A stretch of DNA of 64,000 nt from Catonia carolina (Eukaryota > Arthropoda > Insecta > Hemiptera > Achilidae): assembly GCA_035578175.1 (NCBI GenBank), contig JAQMRL010000002.1, positions 130,574,171 to 130,638,170 of the forward strand. Direction: 5' to 3'. The translations under genes and the position numbers were made by a program. Under the pieces are notes generated by a model. It made no database searches. It saw only the letters and a program-made list of their open reading frames with translations, and was not told where the DNA came from. The first letter of the stretch is position 1. Every line of letters begins with the position of its first letter. Positions 52,801-56,563 of the stretch are shown piece after piece.

Positions 52801-53449
52801 GTCCAACAGATTAAATTGAAAAATGTCAGTAGCTAAAACCACCCTACAACTATAAGTGTGCAAAGTTTCATTTTTCTATCTTTTACCAATTATATGAAAA
52901 ATTTACCTAAAAATAGAAAATTGAACATTTGCGGGGTACAATGCGCACTCTCCCCTTAAGTGAAGAATTTAGTGGGGGTAATTCTAGTATGGGTAATGGA
53001 AAATAACGTTCACGCGCCATATGTAACCGCACCGTCTATCCATGTTTAGAAGACAGGATCTCTGTTAGAACTTCCATGAAGATTGTAATTTAACCTCTCA
53101 GACAAAAATTTATAATTATAAATTAAATTTTATAGTTTTATATAACTTACCATGATAGTTTAGTAAAATCGTCTGGTAATGTAATTAAATTGTTATCGGA
53201 TAAATCTAGATGAGTAAGAGATGTTAGTGAAGTTAAACCGGCTGGTAAAGAAGACCAACCATTGTCGGCAATGATAAGATTACGAAGTTTGGATAAACGA
53301 TTTAAAAGTTTAACATCTCCTTTTATACGGTTGCGAGACAATACTAAATGTTCTACATCTGGCCAACATCTTAATGTCGCTTCAGGAAGTGCTTCAAGTC
53401 CAGCGCCGCTTAGATCCAATCTCTCTGCACTTGATTCGGACTCCGAGGC
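10655..53449 (-). CDS. Phlpp: PHLPP-type LRR protein phosphatase (18 exons, 5' end not found)
   Basis: Joined exons (53449-53151, 49853-49694, 48225-48115, 36898-36745, 36461-36401, 35316-35059, 33287-33102, 31749-31587, 29866-29736, 28600-28454, 26455-26264, 23165-22988, 21303-21182, 18661-18448, 17166-16999, 14861-14713, 13122-12910, 10889-10655) give 3141 nt, 1046 residues plus TGA, with every junction in phase. Residues ~1-505 are about 20 leucine-rich repeats; ~544-770 are a PP2C-like phosphatase domain; the remainder is a Ser/Asn-rich tail ending TTEL. In known animals this family dephosphorylates hydrophobic-motif sites of AGC kinases such as Akt and PKC, and uses a C-terminal PDZ ligand. 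The motif-2 Asp is kept but its Gly is Ala (FDAG, residues 578-581). The block equivalent to GLWD is RIWE (721-724), and the YGCxDN block is intact (755-760). The start codon and any PH domain lie upstream and are not recognised. Confidence 0.93.
11010..11360 (+). pseudogene. non-LTR reverse transcriptase C-terminal relic
   Basis: Plus-strand pieces read KIMVDGVILEQVSHFAYLGC, then CKTVVVPTLIYGSEAW (with a one-base shift) and EMRFLRCFRGCSRLDR. These are the LGC, YGSEAW and MRFLR landmarks of the RT-to-tail region of insect LINEs. It is frameshifted and lies in the last PHLPP intron. Confidence 0.75.
11411..11467. repeat. two copies of a perfect 16-bp palindrome
   Basis: GAGGTAATATTACCTC occurs at 11411-11426 and 11452-11467, each its own reverse complement, 41 bp apart start to start. 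Confidence 0.9.
11541..12480 (+). mobile_element. fold-back mariner derivative, copy 1
   Basis: TA-flanked element ending in GAGGTGTGGCTATTAAATAA and its complement. The right arm (12221-12480) encodes the mariner transposase C-terminus (LFPKVKSALKGTRFESVEA, then MERCRDREGVYIEGDNK, stop). The left arm (11541-11784) is the reverse complement of that same 3' region, not a normal mariner 5' end. Between them is the transposase middle, including DIHGIVYLHW- and HQDN-type regions, with frameshifts. The N-terminal DNA-binding half is missing. Confidence 0.9.
12910..13122 (-). CDS. Phlpp: PHLPP exon 17 (C-terminal tail)
   Basis: Acceptor TTCTTTGTTTAG, donor AAG|GTAATT. It encodes RSGTHLSEEQYRCWEYMLEQ, NTQLLFDKELDTLSRGFV and a basic RRSVPSRPSLWPRAKSNP. 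The EEQYxxWEYMLEQNTQ stretch looks helical. Confidence 0.88.
13393..13443 (-). repeat. repeat family X, terminal fragment
   Basis: TTTACTTTCTCTTGCCCTG then GAATATATAGGGAAGGAAAG is the terminal ~50 bp of the X repeat seen at 57.8, 59.3 and 62.5 kb. Confidence 0.6.
13620..13938. mobile_element. fold-back MITE-like element
   Basis: The arms are long inverted copies. The left arm carries GTTACCACCTTCTTTAGAG, then TAAAATTCAGAATGGTTGTT; the right arm carries their complements, with a small internal duplication of the ACTCTRAAGAAG block. There is a GTTACCTTT / AAAGGTAAC pair at the outer ends and no ORF. Confidence 0.7.
14051..14326 (-). pseudogene. non-LTR reverse transcriptase relic
   Basis: Read on the minus strand: LIELEISKVMVIGRNKR, then VQFNNKPLKSAGSFIYLGAE and WDKKIPRKAT. 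The SKVMVIGR-(…)-FIYLGAEI pattern is the RT connection region of insect LINEs. It has no start or catalytic block. Confidence 0.75.
14713..14861 (-). CDS. Phlpp: PHLPP exon 16 (C-terminal tail)
   Basis: Acceptor AAATATTACAG, donor CAG|GTAATA. It encodes NDFISPRNYQSVLMHENGTR, KMSATKFKSNSDLYTNNGHL and ADGEETSSD. It has no recognised domain. Confidence 0.85.
14969..15170 (+). mobile_element. tRNA-derived SINE, family D (D1)
   Basis: The head reads GCCTGCCTCCACGGCATAGT then GGTTTCAATTCCCGACTAG (B-box-like). The body has GGAAATTATTATAAGTCAAA as in D2 and D4. Confidence 0.75.
15358..15894 (-). pseudogene. non-LTR retrotransposon C-terminal ORF relic (178 codons open)
   Basis: The minus strand is open from PLYASETLTSENKGLIEDVE through RRILRKIYGPR and RRTRFYGHIKRMSDDRL to a basic tail. 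The YASETL, RKILGPR and YGHIKRM blocks are the hallmark of the region after RT in a common insect LINE group. There is no RT catalytic block, so it is 5'-truncated although long and open. It lies in PHLPP intron 15. Confidence 0.82.
15949..16222. repeat. perfect 138-bp tandem duplication
   Basis: The block beginning AATTATTATTATATTACAAA at 15961 recurs at 16099 and stays identical through AAACATTTAAAAT, an offset of 138 bp. I see no mismatch over about 122 bp. Confidence 0.9.
16999..17166 (-). CDS. Phlpp: PHLPP exon 15 (C-terminal tail)
   Basis: Acceptor ATATTTATAG, donor AAG|GTAAGG. All 56 codons are open: TDPICYCDPSQNGLDGEGDR, SSPSGQSDQASSGR and PMPLHPRNFITEK. It is hydrophilic, with no domain. 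Phase 0 at both ends, so it could be skipped without a frameshift. Confidence 0.85.
17642..18363. mobile_element. piggyBac-type TTAA MITE, copy 1
   Basis: Flanked by TTAA on both sides. The ends are inverted (TTAAGGGGAGACTGTA, and TGCAATCTCCCCTTAA). 722 bp with no ORF. A related copy at 52241-52959 is in the opposite orientation. Confidence 0.82.
18366..18424 (+). repeat. repeat H, 3' end fragment
   Basis: TAGCCCTGGAACTA, then TCTACCTGCCTGT matches the right end of repeat H at 34965-35020. Confidence 0.6.
18448..18661 (-). CDS. Phlpp: PHLPP exon 14 (phosphatase domain end, motif 11)
   Basis: Acceptor TTTGTATAACAG, donor CAG|GTAATT. It encodes RIWEVLSVDEAVSIVRP, PVRAAKKLQDIAQSYGCEDN and LSVIVLKFHS. 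The AxKLxxxAQSYGCxDN block is diagnostic of PHLPP. The WE pair (vs WD in vertebrate PHLPP1) matches vertebrate PHLPP2 as I recall it. Confidence 0.95.
18783..19864. mobile_element. TIR element family E, copy 2 (interrupted)
   Basis: The left end TGTGGCAATTTTTAAAAAGG and the right end TTTTAAAATTTGCTACCA correspond to the copy at 3126-3802. The middle is split at a TA by another transposon (18932-19711). Confidence 0.75.
18932..19711 (+). mobile_element. degenerate TA-targeting transposon inside family E
   Basis: The ends are inverted: TAGTCACTTGAGTCACGAGA on the left, with the complementary TCGTGACTTCAGTATCTA on the right, and TA at each side. Between ~19140 and 19440 the plus strand reads QMPIIALNKSCEQVANYC then DVSLSTI, a helix-turn-helix-like transposase N-terminus, with internal stops. 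The catalytic region is not visible. Confidence 0.65.
20372..20760 (-). repeat. repeat family X, partial
   Basis: TTTACTTATTCTTGCCCTAC at one end and GCATTTTAGGGCAAAG, then the AACTTTTATTTAAAACATTT blocks correspond, inverted, to the X copies at 35.6 and 62.8 kb. Confidence 0.6.
21182..21303 (-). CDS. Phlpp: PHLPP exon 13 (phosphatase domain)
   Basis: Acceptor TTTTAACAG, donor AAAAG|GTAATT. It encodes IEAVKSQLGGSAMFPLVVPD, PHVAEVMLTESDEFLIMAN and K, matching VxPxPHVxxxxLTxxDEFxILGxK. The TEDGKVNGVTxxTR segment of vertebrates is absent. Confidence 0.93.
22001..22082. mobile_element. mariner-type terminal inverted repeat fragment
   Basis: GGGCTATTTTTTTCAACCTC matches the end of the mariner relic at 31864 (GGGCTGGTTTTTCTCAACCTC). 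Only this end is seen. Confidence 0.5.
22083..22506. mobile_element. MITE with ~35-bp terminal inverted repeats
   Basis: The left end TAGAATGTATCATATTAGGA with CCATCATCG and the right end GAAATGGTCCTAATATGG with ATATATTCTA are imperfect inverted copies. About 424 bp with no ORF. Confidence 0.65.
22988..23165 (-). CDS. Phlpp: PHLPP exon 12 (phosphatase domain)
   Basis: Acceptor TTTGTTTAG, donor CAG|GTTTGT. It encodes RELKDKGQRCGVCAMLCHIT then YILRIASVGEAKAILCRSNG. The GQKLGxxAxLCxI and ANVGxxxxVLCR blocks of vertebrate PHLPP are clear. Confidence 0.95.
23440..23790 (+). pseudogene. jockey-like reverse transcriptase relic
   Basis: Plus-strand pieces read TLADDRAILVS (FADDTAIL catalytic block), then ELKSVPVHFTNRRSNHIPI and TNTAKYLGMTLDTADEEETC, then a KLQIRYKKI/YWL tail. 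These are the RT palm and thumb landmarks of jockey-type LINEs, with frameshifts and stops. Confidence 0.75.
23825..24235 (+). repeat. repeat H, uninterrupted copy
   Basis: It matches 33420-34670 minus its two insertions: ACCAATCAGAACGTTTGCCA, then GGTATAAGAGCC, then ACATTGCTGGCAAGTCATTG. It acts as an empty-site reference for the copy at 33-35 kb. It may be part of an LTR-like element. Confidence 0.65.
24236..24355 (-). mobile_element. SINE family B fragment (B6)
   Basis: On the minus strand: GTGTAGTGGTATACACAACT, then TTCATGTTTCATCTATCACC. It is degraded, without a clear B box. Confidence 0.5.
25630..26215 (+). other. possible solo LTR
   Basis: GGTATAAAA at 25832-25840 is followed 22 bp later by TCAGTT at 25860-25865, the canonical insect TATA-to-initiator spacing. 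The block has its own composition (CpG-containing) against AT-rich flanks. Limits and target duplication are not resolved. Confidence 0.3.
26264..26455 (-). CDS. Phlpp: PHLPP exon 11 (phosphatase domain, motif 2)
   Basis: Acceptor AATATTACAG, donor CAG|GTAATA. It encodes RLCIAQLRLPAFCNKEALIG, then LFDAGNNSELPQLL and ILLEERTVKETANDYM. In vertebrate PHLPP the block reads FDGDRN; here the Gly after the metal-site Asp is Ala and the following Asp is Gly. Confidence 0.93.
26611..26988 (+). pseudogene. LINE 3' relic ending in a GAA tail
   Basis: Plus-strand reading: FYKTMAEPLIMYGSEA, then RAVEMKFLRAVKGCTLEN, then LAINYKPNG and GRP. It is the same family as 34101-34559 (YGCETWVPRKRDLSR, RAVKGC, ALNYKPDG, RPRKRW). 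It has stops. The 3' end runs into AAGAAGAAGAAGG and the microsatellite. Confidence 0.8.
26989..27187 (+). repeat. (GAA)n/(GGA)n microsatellite, ~200 bp
   Basis: Pure purine tract on the plus strand, mostly AAG/GAA triplets with a GGA block near 27097-27133. It can be read in all frames as poly-Lys/Arg/Glu, so open frames over it are not genes. Confidence 0.97.
28454..28600 (-). CDS. Phlpp: PHLPP exon 10 (linker and start of phosphatase domain)
   Basis: Acceptor TTTTGTTGCAG, donor ACAG|GTATGA. A Ser/Pro/Gln-rich linker (SLPSSPPHQESSSTDLDS) leads to WILGFSETPGHRD, the start of the PP2C-like domain (vertebrate WSIGYAEASG). Confidence 0.92.
28601..29735. other. intron 9 of PHLPP, no recognised repeat
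   Basis: The stretch at 28985-29200 (GGGCAGGGCTGTGGCTAGGG, then GCTGTGGTGCTGCTACAGGG) is GC-richer and may be a degenerate repeat. I see nothing else. Confidence 0.4.
29736..29866 (-). CDS. Phlpp: PHLPP exon 9 (last LRRs)
   Basis: Acceptor TTGTTCTTAG, donor ACAG|GTTTGA. It encodes VLDLAHNNLDRVNLATLVP, KKLQFLDISGNSRLHVDA and RQFHVY. The FLDISGNSRL block corresponds to DLDLTGNTNL at the end of vertebrate PHLPP LRRs. Confidence 0.93.
29867..30980. other. intron 8 of PHLPP, AT-rich, nothing recognised
   Basis: No RNA, repeat or coding signal that I can support. Confidence 0.4.
30985..31570 (-). pseudogene. non-LTR reverse transcriptase relic
   Basis: On the minus strand, NAIHFNAIKTKVIAFVGRDL, then AKSKIMIN and a degraded FNxLGC block match the TKTKVMAFRGRDPVRSKIVIN-type connection region of insect LINEs. 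Stops follow. It lies within 20 bp of PHLPP exon 8. Confidence 0.75.
31587..31749 (-). CDS. Phlpp: PHLPP exon 8 (LRRs)
   Basis: Acceptor TTTGTTTCAG, donor AGG|GTCAGT. It encodes NCLKSWVDIEELVLSGNQI, QQLPGHIDKLPHLRVLRIHS and NQLRTCPSLAGISALR. A RT relic lies just 3' of it on the same strand. Confidence 0.93.
31864..32345 (-). pseudogene. mariner transposase C-terminal relic
   Basis: The end repeat GGGCTGGTTTTTCTCAACCTC is at the left. On the minus strand, the last codons are NRYEKCLNCQGDYIEK then stop, a standard mariner C-terminus, preceded by QGQRFQTNEELQNNINSHLN with stops. The 5' part and catalytic triad are missing or broken. Confidence 0.82.
33102..33287 (-). CDS. Phlpp: PHLPP exon 7 (LRRs)
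   Basis: Acceptor AATAACAG, donor AA|GTAAGTAAG. It encodes RMRVLNMTNNCLTQLPTSV, LERLYLTSNDIGDISVL and LRTLHIAYNNITHLSE. Confidence 0.94.
33626..34036. mobile_element. Tigger/pogo-type MITE
   Basis: The ends CAGTAGAGCGTCAATAATTC and CTACTG with ATTATTGATGCT are inverted, and flanked by TA on both sides. 411 bp with no ORF. It contains TCCGGATT-type motifs like the Tigger element at 4649. Confidence 0.82.
34101..34559 (-). mobile_element. 5'-truncated LINE with GAA tail and 9-bp target duplication
   Basis: The minus strand reads YGCETWVPRKRDLSRIAAAE, then AEMRYMRAVKGC, then ALNYKPDGVRSLGRPRKRW and ends in a short (GAA)n tail. AAAATGGCT flanks both sides (34092-34100, 34560-34568). The longer open frame 34124-34621 runs past the insertion into repeat H, so its N-terminus is not LINE. 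Confidence 0.88.
35059..35316 (-). CDS. Phlpp: PHLPP exon 6 (LRRs)
   Basis: Acceptor TTATTTCAG, donor AG|GTATGT. It encodes NELEVLPEWIAGC, LFASHNQLTGLPDHLF, LQLSFNKLLSLPAVI, LFLQNNRISTLPEHFF and LASS, an unbroken series of LRRs. Confidence 0.94.
35452..36045 (+). repeat. repeat family X, partial
   Basis: It starts TGGTGTGAAACACTCACACG and holds the GCCCTAAAATGCATATTATG and GTTCGTCCACACAGACACA-type blocks of family X. Confidence 0.65.
36401..36461 (-). CDS. Phlpp: PHLPP exon 5 (61 nt)
   Basis: Acceptor TTTATTTCAG, donor TTA|GTAAGT. It encodes KLKKLSVSPRPSHLNHLDIS and ends two bases into a Tyr codon. It is short and was found by phase and LRR continuity rather than by an open reading frame. 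Confidence 0.87.
36745..36898 (-). CDS. Phlpp: PHLPP exon 4 (LRRs)
   Basis: Acceptor TTTACAG, donor ACA|GTAAGT. It encodes NLTHLDVSENTIESLDLSA, VQCSKNQLQELSLNG and LVSLIAGNN. It starts in phase 0 and ends one base into the next codon. Confidence 0.92.
36985..37290 (-). mobile_element. tRNA-derived SINE, family C (C2)
   Basis: On the minus strand: CACCAGGTTGGTCTAG (A box), TCCTGGTTCAAATCCTAGTA (B box), then GGGGTTCAATTAACCATACT and GGAATGGTCGGCCT. Confidence 0.8.
37845..38100 (-). pseudogene. jockey-like reverse transcriptase relic
   Basis: On the minus strand: TKFLEVVLDSKLSWDSHIKL, then VCHKIKSYCYALKLLNKI, then IHYAY. The FLGVxLDSKLSWxxHI and KINSxxYALRxL pattern is the RT thumb of jockey-type LINEs. 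Confidence 0.78.
38303..38493 (+). mobile_element. tRNA-derived SINE, head A with tail T1 (A2)
   Basis: Head CCGGCCGCATTGGCGTAGTT, B box GGTTCGAATCCCACTCAGG, tail GTCGTCGCTAATGACCAGTG and GATACGACGTTAAATAA. The target duplication AAAACCGAAATGAAA occurs at 38280-38294 and 38494-38508. Confidence 0.9.
38660..38965 (-). mobile_element. tRNA-derived SINE, family C (C3)
   Basis: On the minus strand: CCCGCTAGGATGGTCTAGTG, then the GGTTTAAATCCTAGTAAAC box, then GGGTTTCAATTAACCATACT. Confidence 0.75.
39509..39706 (-). CDS. possible first coding exon (66 codons) in PHLPP intron 3
   Basis: The minus strand opens with ATG at 39706 and encodes MAGGLKSVNHQSVRAKNERY, then QLRSKVSEYRAVVKKHKEFL and LKVHRMETSRAKLAGSVYE, followed by a donor-like GAG|GTAAAAA. 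It is basic and hydrophilic, and I do not recognise a family. It ends in phase 0, and PHLPP exon 4 begins in phase 0, so splicing to a short PHLPP isoform lacking exons 1-3 is possible. It could also be a separate nested gene or chance. No repeat overlaps it and the upstream DNA (39.7-40.1 kb) is comparatively GC-rich. Confidence 0.35.
41035..41210 (-). mobile_element. tRNA-derived SINE, head B with tail T2 (B2)
   Basis: On the minus strand: GGCCAGCCCTTAATGTAGTG, then GGGTTCGATTCCCGGTCAAG (strong B box), ending in the T2 tail. Confidence 0.82.
41490..41665 (+). mobile_element. tRNA-derived SINE, family D (D2)
   Basis: Head GGCCGCTTCTGTGGTGTAGT, B box GGTTCGATTCCCGGCTACG, tail AGTCGCTAATGACCAAGCG then CAAATAAA (T1 type). 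Confidence 0.85.
41795..41985 (-). mobile_element. tRNA-derived SINE, family B (B3)
   Basis: On the minus strand: TTGGTGTAGTTGTCAGTGCA, then GTTTGATTACCGGTCAGATC. It ends in a T2-like tail, with a poly-A run at the plus-strand right flank. Confidence 0.75.
42050..42215 (+). mobile_element. tRNA-derived SINE, family D (D3)
   Basis: GGCCGCCTTTGTATTGTAGT head, then AGTCACTAACAACCGAGCTG and GATGCGACTTCAAATAAA tail (T1 type). Confidence 0.82.
42350..42492 (+). mobile_element. tRNA-derived SINE, family D (D4)
   Basis: GCCGCCTTCGTAGCACAGTG head, GGGTTTAATTCCCGGCTAGG box, and a short tail ending AACTTTAAATAAA. Confidence 0.78.
43587..43644 (+). repeat. short direct repeat, 22 bp x 2
   Basis: ATAGGAGATCTTATGTCTTT plus TG occurs at 43587 and 43623, 36 bp apart. 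Confidence 0.7.
43655..43825 (-). mobile_element. tRNA-derived SINE, head B with tail T2 (B4)
   Basis: On the minus strand: CCGGCCCATAGTGTAGTGAT, then GTTTAGGTTCCCGATCAGG and the CGTCTGCATTAGCAGTAATT / CAGTCGGATATAAAAC tail. Confidence 0.82.
44225..44410 (+). mobile_element. tRNA-derived SINE, head A with tail T1 (A3)
   Basis: CCGGCCGCATTGGCGTAGTT head, GGTTCGAATCCCACTCAGG box, GTCGTCGCTAATGACCGTTG and GATGTGACGTCAAATAAA tail. Short AGATTT flanks both sides. Confidence 0.88.
45740..46280 (+). repeat. repeat family X, partial, with ACAG microsatellite
   Basis: It carries GAGAAAATTGCAAGAAAGTG, ACTACTTTCGGTTGACCGAA and the CAATACTTCCTTTACC end. An (ACAG)n tract lies at 46141-46175. Confidence 0.7.
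46290..46378 (-). mobile_element. SINE family B, head fragment (B5)
   Basis: On the minus strand: GACAGATGTTGTAGTGGTGA, then TGATTCGATTCCGGTTAGG. The tail is not seen. Confidence 0.6.
46955..47028 (+). repeat. ~34-bp tandem duplication
   Basis: AAATTTTTATTTTGCTCTTA with TAATTTTCATAA occurs twice in a row. Confidence 0.75.
47063..47320 (+). mobile_element. SINE family C (C4), 5'-truncated
   Basis: It starts inside the B box (GGTTCAAATCCTAGTAAAGG) and continues to GATTGCAACCTACACACATT. Confidence 0.75.
47325..47475 (+). mobile_element. SINE family C (C5), 3'-truncated
   Basis: It has the head (AACCCACTAGTCTAGTGGTA, then CGAAGGTTCCTGGTTCAAAT) and stops after GGAATGGTCAGCCTGA. Directly after C4 and complementary to it in coverage. 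Confidence 0.75.
47595..47885 (-). mobile_element. SINE family C (C6)
   Basis: On the minus strand: CGGGTAGACTAATGTTAAAG, then TTTCAAATCCTAGTAAAGA, then GGAATGGTTGGCCTAAGT. Divergent. Confidence 0.68.
47917..48090 (+). mobile_element. tRNA-derived SINE, family D (D5)
   Basis: GGCCTCCTCCATGGCTTAGT head, GGTTAAATTCCCGGCTAAG box, and the CAGTTGATGCGAATTTAAAT tail. Confidence 0.75.
48115..48225 (-). CDS. Phlpp: PHLPP exon 3 (37 codons)
   Basis: Bounded by TTTTCTAG and GGG|GTAAG. It encodes an acidic linker (DVGEGRKDNDAALGEE) and LRSVNLRANLLKGSIILGN. In vertebrate PHLPP the equivalent segment (xDLRxNxLK) directly precedes the HIxHVDLRDN repeat, which here is exon 4, so the join across an 11-kb intron is supported. 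Confidence 0.88.
48490..48930 (+). repeat. repeat family X, partial
   Basis: AGAAAATCGCAAAAAAGTGA, ACTACTTTCGGTTGACCGAT and the end CAATACTTTCCTTCCTATAT with GGCAAGAGAAAGTA. An alternating purine-pyrimidine tract lies at 48730-48783. Confidence 0.75.
48730..48783. repeat. alternating CA/CG tract (possible Z-DNA)
   Basis: About 54 bp of nearly unbroken CA and CG dinucleotides at the place where other X copies have a plain (CA)n. Confidence 0.85.
49230..49405. repeat. dispersed repeat also at ~5900-6085
   Basis: CTTCAGCTCCCCCGAATGAA, TTTCATACCAGAATAATATG and CAGACTCAGTCTCCTCG match the 5.9-kb copy. No terminal structure seen. Confidence 0.5.
49694..49853 (-). CDS. Phlpp: PHLPP exon 2 (LRRs)
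   Basis: Bounded by ATTTTAG and CTG|GTAAGTAC. It completes the split Cys codon and continues LEDLRLDRNGLKNIPG, LHNLSVSHNKLSNLPAFL and MRELTLL, ending in phase 0. Confidence 0.92.
50335..50665 (-). mobile_element. tRNA-derived SINE, family C (C7)
   Basis: On the minus strand: CCCACCGGGTTGGTCTAGAG head, GTTCCTAGCTAAAATCCTAG box and GATTGCAACGTACACACATT end. It lies head-to-tail next to C8. Confidence 0.82.
50685..51005 (-). mobile_element. tRNA-derived SINE, family C (C8)
   Basis: Nearly full-length on the minus strand: CCCACCGGGTTGGTCTAGAG, GGTTAAAATCCTAGTAAAGG, GGGGTTCAATTAACCATACT, GGAATGGTCGACCTGTGT. About 20 bp from C7, same orientation. Confidence 0.85.
52241..52959. mobile_element. piggyBac-type TTAA MITE, copy 2
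   Basis: TTAA on both sides, with ends TTAAGGGGAGACTGTA and TGCGCACTCTCCCCTTAA. 719 bp, in the orientation opposite to copy 1 (17642-18363). Shared interior blocks include TCAGAAACCATTTTACCTAC. Confidence 0.85.
53151..53449 (-). CDS. Phlpp: PHLPP exon 1 of those found (LRRs 1-4)
   Basis: Acceptor TTTTATTTCAG precedes 53449 in phase 0, and the donor GTAAGT starts at 53150. It encodes ASESESSAERLDLSGAGLE then repeats ending LPEATLRCWP, LVLSRNRI, LIIADNGWSSLPAGL and LDLSDNNLITLPDDF. Because it starts with an acceptor and has no usable Met, at least one upstream exon is missing. Confidence 0.92.
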
Positions 53450-53819
53450 CTGAAATAAAAGTAGTAATTAAAACAAAATATTATGTTTCACAGAGAGTGA
53501 TGGAGATACTATGTAAAGGTCTATTAACTTTTTAAGAACTTAAATGAGAAATCCACATCATTCTCGTACATTTAAAAAAATCTCATCTAAGGTATTTTAA
53601 TCTTATTCTAGATTCTTATATTCTTGTTTTTCCTCTAATTGGTCTAGCTGCCCATTATATAAAGTCAATTTGATAATTTGGTTACCAAATGCCAAAGAAG
53701 CTTGCAGTTTGGTATACAATAAACGGTAATAATAGTGGTAAAAAGTTGCAAGCAAACAGTTTACCTGGTAAGGAATAACATAACCAGACCGCACGAGAGT
53801 TGGTTGGGAATATTGGTAC

Positions 53820-54235
53820 CTTGTTGTTGTTCAGGTTATCAGCCGAAAGGTTGGTTTGAACCTCTAGAGGCTTTACTAAGTAAAACGAGGAGTGAGGTGG
53901 TTTAAGACTGCCTTTCTCACCGAGTTGAAAAGTATGTCTATTAGCATGCCAAGCCCTCTGAAAAAAAAACATATTTTCCACCCTGCAAATGACACCTTCA
54001 CTTTATTCACCACTGGGTCTGGCTGTTATAATGAAATTCATTACTCTCAGACGAGATAACTCTAACGTAGTGTCTTTTACACCTCTACCTCTTCTGTTCT
54101 TAAATAGTTTAGTCATTTAATTGGCTGACCATGTGATAAGAAACAGAACTGTTTTTTGTAGCCTTGGAATTAACAGATTGAGTGCGATTAATTTAACATT
54201 CTACTTGACTGTTAATGATTAGCTGATTCTGATTG
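53820..54235 (+). repeat. repeat H, copy 3
   Basis: GTTATCAGCCGAAAGGTTGG, CCTCTAGAGGCTTTACTAAG, then GTAGCCTTGGAATTAACAG. The order matches the 33-35 kb copy, but the central part (ACCAATCAGAACG to GCTGGCAAG) is absent. Confidence 0.65.
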
Positions 54236-54239
54236 TAGC

Positions 54240-56060
54240 GTTTGATTTTGTCAAGTAAAAAGTGTATAAAAAGTGGATGAAAGTCATCTTTTGAAAAGTA
54301 CTGGATTAGTAGGGTACAGGTGACGATGCCGGACAAAAACTTGGAATTTACTGACTAACAGGGGAAATGAAAATTGAGGCCAATAAAACAGCACCAACAG
54401 CACAACGTTTCCCGGAAGTAAACTACTTGTTTATACTATGAGTAATAAATTAAAAATATTATCGTACAGTAATTTTTATTTTTGTAAATTTTATTGCTGT
54501 AAATTTGTTACTTAGTAATGAAACCCGGTGAGGAGCTTATAACTTTTAATTTACGAACAAAATAGAGCCTTATTTTTAAAACAGCATAAAATTACCGTAC
54601 CCTCCATTTAAACAAAAACACTTTTTGTAATTAGTACAAATTTCCTAAACATACACTTCCTTTTTTACAAATTAAGTACAGTTTAATGGAGAATTTAATT
54701 TTTAAGGAACTGAATTGGATGACTGATAAATAATTAGCGGTCAGTGCCCGTTAGTCTTTTAATGTGGTTAGTAGTTTATTGGGTTGGAACGATAATACAT
54801 TAAATTCAATTAATTAGGCCTAATGTAGTCCGTATAATGACTTTTAATGTTTACTTTAAATGGTTGTTTAGACCATTTAATACGATTAAATAATTACTTT
54901 TGGTTATAAACTGAAACTAATTGAAATTTGACAAAGACTTTGATGATAAATATAAGGTAAGTTAGTTTAATATTCCTACCGAATCGATTCAATGGTAAAT
55001 CGAATTATTTAATAATATACAACAGCCTCACTATTACTAACCCCGCTAATCCAAAACTTTCGCTAATTAGATCTGATTTATAATTTTTAGCGTGCTTTTT
55101 ACGTATTAAATTTTTGAAACAGTAGGTTAAATAACTAATAACAAAGTTCATTGAAGGCAATTAATAATAATACTTTATCATCTTCAATAATACTGAGGAT
55201 GCTAAACAAGCAGCCAAATTAGCAAGCCATTTATAACTAAAACGAGCCAAGTATTTAATCGACAGAATTAGCACCTAACTAGTTGGACAATAATGTACAT
55301 TATTAGGGATAGTTTTTTTATATGTCAGTACGAAACAAAATATGACATCCTTACATTTTGCTTTTAAAATTATTTTCAGGATAGATATAAAAAAGTCACA
55401 TCCGAATTCTGCATAAAAAGTTATATAAACCTTCCAAAAACCAAACCGTATTATAATTTTTTTTAAGAAAAATATTTTACCAATTTTTTTTATAAGCCTA
55501 ACAAAATTTTTTTGTCAAGCCTATAAGACTCCTTAAAATGACAAAGTTTCAACTAATATTTCATAATGTTTGGTAAGACAATTTTTTAATTTTGTTTTTG
55601 CAGCTGCCAGAACATATTTACTGTATATTGTAATTATTTATTGTACAATAAGTTCTGCTCTGACTGAGTTGTAGAAACAAAATTTAAAATTGTCTCATCA
55701 AAAACTAGGAAATGTTAGTTGGAACCTCCAAGGGGTTGATATTCAGTTATTCTCTCTTTGTCGTAATTCTCTTCTTCCAATAGTGATTCATAACAACCGA
55801 TGTTAGCAAAATACCTGTTTCCAGTAACAGTTGGTTTTATTTGTAAATCAGTGATTGTGCCTTCAACGTGTACGGTTGTGTGATAAGTTAAACACTTCAA
55901 GTCTCATTTCCTGTGAAGCGTAGCATGCGGGGAATTTCTAGATTTAAATAGATTGTGAGGAAGAATGTTTTTGATAAATAACTGAAAAAAGTGTTTACTG
56001 CCACTTCCTTTTTGAGGCATTGTGTAGCGCAAGGGTCATCAACTAAATTTGAGCAAGGTC
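54240..56060. other. no recognised gene
   Basis: AT-rich. Apart from a minor GGAACCTCC echo of repeat H near 55720, I see no feature. Confidence 0.4.
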
Positions 56061-56064
56061 CACT

Positions 56065-56258
56065 TAAGATTTTTTTTGTTTATTTATTTAACTTTGCATC
56101 AACTGCAACGTCCATTAACGACGACGTTGGGGTGTAACTGTATGAGATGAAATGATTTTTTGTAACGTATGAAAATATGCCGTGCCTGAGTGGGATTCGA
56201 ACCCACGACCACATGATGAGAGACGAGCACGTTACCAACTAAGCCAATGTGGTCCGTG
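56065..56258 (-). mobile_element. tRNA-derived SINE, head A with tail T1 (A4)
   Basis: On the minus strand: CACATTGGCTTAGTTGGTAA, then GGTTCGAATCCCACTCAGG, then the tail GTCGTCGTTAATGGACGTTG. Confidence 0.87.
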
Positions 56259-56563
56259 TAGAGATTAAGACTTCAGATTTTGATGAGACTTCAACGATCC
56301 GGCTAACTTTTTATTGAGGCCTACCTTGCAGACTATAAAAATTTAGATATGGCAATCATACTAAATCTTAATAGTAATTGTTGATTTCGAAAAGGTTTGA
56401 GCAATAAAATCTAACGACTGTTTCAAACTACTGTATGCCCGTGTACTACAGTTATAGTTTTTTGTATTTTGTAGCGCAGTGCTTTCACGAGTTACTTTTA
56501 GCCAAATCGCGACCGTAAACTTGTCCAGCAAGCATCAACTCTTTTCAGAGAAACTTGGGTATA

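Noticed and set aside
55715..55900. 61-residue open frame on the minus strand (HVEGTITDLQIKPTVTGNRY...)
   Set aside because: No ATG at its head, no splice context or family I recognise. It lies far from other exons and I cannot join it in phase to PHLPP exon 1.
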